The notes under the pieces: generated by a model
The model's input: the letters and a program-made list of their open reading frames with translations, nothing else
Databases searched by the model: none
What the model was told of the DNA's origin: nothing
Assembly: GCA_030600525.1 (NCBI GenBank)
Contig: JAUVLX010000211.1
Span: 1-6,343, forward strand
From: Desulfobulbus sp.
GTDB lineage: Bacteria; Desulfobacterota; Desulfobulbia; Desulfobulbales; Desulfobulbaceae
Reading direction: 5' to 3'
DNA length: 6,343 nucleotides
Position numbers and translations under genes: made by a program
Shown: one piece after another, positions 5,371-6,343 of the stretch
How positions within the stretch are numbered: position 1 is the first letter of the stretch
Layout: the number at the start of each line of letters is the position of its first letter

Positions 5371-6343
5371 ATGAAAAAAATACATTTCTTTATCGCGTTT
5401 TCTTGCTGTGTGCTCTTCGCAGCATCCTGGTCAGCAGCTGTCGACCACAAACAACTGCTCAACAGGATTGACTATTTGGACCTCTCCTCGAATGCAGATC
5501 AAGTCACCTTTAAACTCAACGGTTCCTATAGCCCAAAAGTATTCACTTTAAAAGGTGAAAGACCTCGAGTGGTCTTTGATTTTCAAGGTGTTCAATTCAC
5601 CGAAAACATCAAAAATATTATGCAGACCAACGGCTCCATTATCAAACAGATTCGTGTGGGTCTGCACAAGGGTACCTCCATAAAAACACGTGTCGTCTTC
5701 GACTTATCAACCACAAAAGAAATTTTTATTGATCAACAATTTGACGATAAGACCTCAACCTTAACCGCCACATTGTCTACTTTGGAATTTTCTTCACCAG
5801 AAACGAAGCAGGCTGGTTCTGCGTTAACTCCAAAACAAAAACAGCACGTAAACGCTGAAACGCCTCTCCCTTCCGCAGTACCTATGACAGCTCCCGCACA
5901 AAACACGCCGCAGCCGAAAACGGTTTCGCCCAGCACGTCCTCTCAAGAGAAAATTGCCTCACCGCACAAGCAGAACGCCACTCCCGATTCGGCTCAAACT
6001 GCAAATGCGCCCTTGCTGAGGAAAATTTCCTTTGACAAATCTTCCAACAAAGGAGAGATGGTACTCTTCAAACTCAATGGATTTTACCCACCGGTTGTCC
6101 AAGGTGTGGAAGAGGGGCTTCCCAGAGCAGTGTGTGACTTTCAAAATACGCAAATGGCCGAAGGCGTTAAAAGTATAAAAAAAGCCAATGGCAAATTTGT
6201 AAAATCAATAAGGGTAGGCAAACATAAAAATCCTGAAAAAATCAGGGTTGTTTTGGATCTCGAACCCAACAACAATTATGATCTACAGCAAGTCTTTTTC
6301 AGAGAAGACAATCTCTTTGTGATTATCGTTAATACCATCGCCT
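5371..6343 (+). CDS. Exported protein with two AMIN-like domains (partial, 3' end beyond window)
   Basis: The reading frame stays open for 324 codons to the window edge. Residues 1-23 are a signal peptide (MKK, hydrophobic core, SAA cleavage region), so the protein acts in the periplasm. Two homologous segments follow, about 33-138 and 217-324. Both carry the series KLNG, then PR.V.DFQ, then NG...K.IRVG.HK, then RVV.DL, and resemble the AMIN domain, which in N-acetylmuramoyl-alanine amidases and PilQ-type secretins binds the cell wall or directs localisation. Between them, residues 140-215 are rich in Pro, Ser, Thr, Gln, Ala and Lys, a flexible linker. The effector domain, if there is one, lies past the edge, so amidase, secretin-associated or stand-alone cell-wall protein all remain possible. 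ATG at 5371 is the only plausible start: an in-frame stop lies at 5329 and no ATG, GTG or TTG occurs between. The ribosome site is weak. Confidence 0.85.
   Translation, partial: MKKIHFFIAFSCCVLFAASWSAAVDHKQLLNRIDYLDLSSNADQVTFKLNGSYSPKVFTLKGERPRVVFDFQGVQFTENIKNIMQTNGSIIKQIRVGLHKGTSIKTRVVFDLSTTKEIFIDQQFDDKTSTLTATLSTLEFSSPETKQAGSALTPKQKQHVNAETPLPSAVPMTAPAQNTPQPKTVSPSTSSQEKIASPHKQNATPDSAQTANAPLLRKISFDKSSNKGEMVLFKLNGFYPPVVQGVEEGLPRAVCDFQNTQMAEGVKSIKKANGKFVKSIRVGKHKNPEKIRVVLDLEPNNNYDLQQVFFREDNLFVIIVNTIA
5467..6340 (+). repeat. Internal duplication: two AMIN-like repeats in the exported protein
   Basis: Protein-level repeats cover about 5467-5784 and 6019-6340. Aligned anchors are KLNG (residues 48-51 and 234-237), PRVVFDFQ versus PRAVCDFQ, IRVGLHKG versus IRVGKHKN, and RVVFDL versus RVVLDL. 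The DNA has diverged well beyond simple tandem copying, so the duplication is old. Confidence 0.75.

Overview
The window looks like ordinary chromosome from a Gram-negative, probably anaerobic bacterium. The best guess is Desulfobacterota, perhaps a Desulfobulbia-like sulfate reducer or relative. This rests on the 847-residue fusion of a radical SAM protein to a DUF2344-type domain, a common architecture in that group, together with periplasmic AMIN-domain and PBP4-type cell-wall proteins and moderate GC content. The taxonomic call is inference; there is no rRNA or other firm marker.

Layout, left to right. Positions 8-186 form a 179-bp imperfect palindrome, symmetric about base 97, with about 24-bp near-perfect terminal inverted repeats and a TA dinucleotide on each side. 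It looks like a MITE (non-autonomous mobile element) and abuts the 3' end of the first gene so closely that it supplies the last base of that gene's stop codon. Three minus-strand genes follow, which in transcription order are: the radical SAM/DUF2344 fusion protein (5254 to 2711), a PBP4/DacB-type D-Ala-D-Ala carboxypeptidase with a signal peptide (2633 to 1371), and a CbpA-like DnaJ co-chaperone (1124 to 186). The first two are 77 nt apart and may be co-transcribed. The third sits behind a 246-nt gap that holds hairpins and a possible promoter.

On the plus strand, from 5371 and running off the right edge, a divergently transcribed gene encodes an exported protein with two AMIN-like repeats separated by a low-complexity linker. 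The 116-nt divergent intergenic region holds a perfect 22-bp dyad with 10-bp arms, a candidate operator.

Functionally, two of the four genes concern the cell envelope (DacB and the AMIN protein), one is protein quality control (DnaJ/CbpA), and one is a radical SAM enzyme of unknown reaction. They do not form one recognised pathway. No CRISPR array, phage gene, transposase, tRNA or rRNA is visible. The most unusual items are the stop-codon MITE and the divergent-promoter dyad; I see no convincing new multi-gene system.
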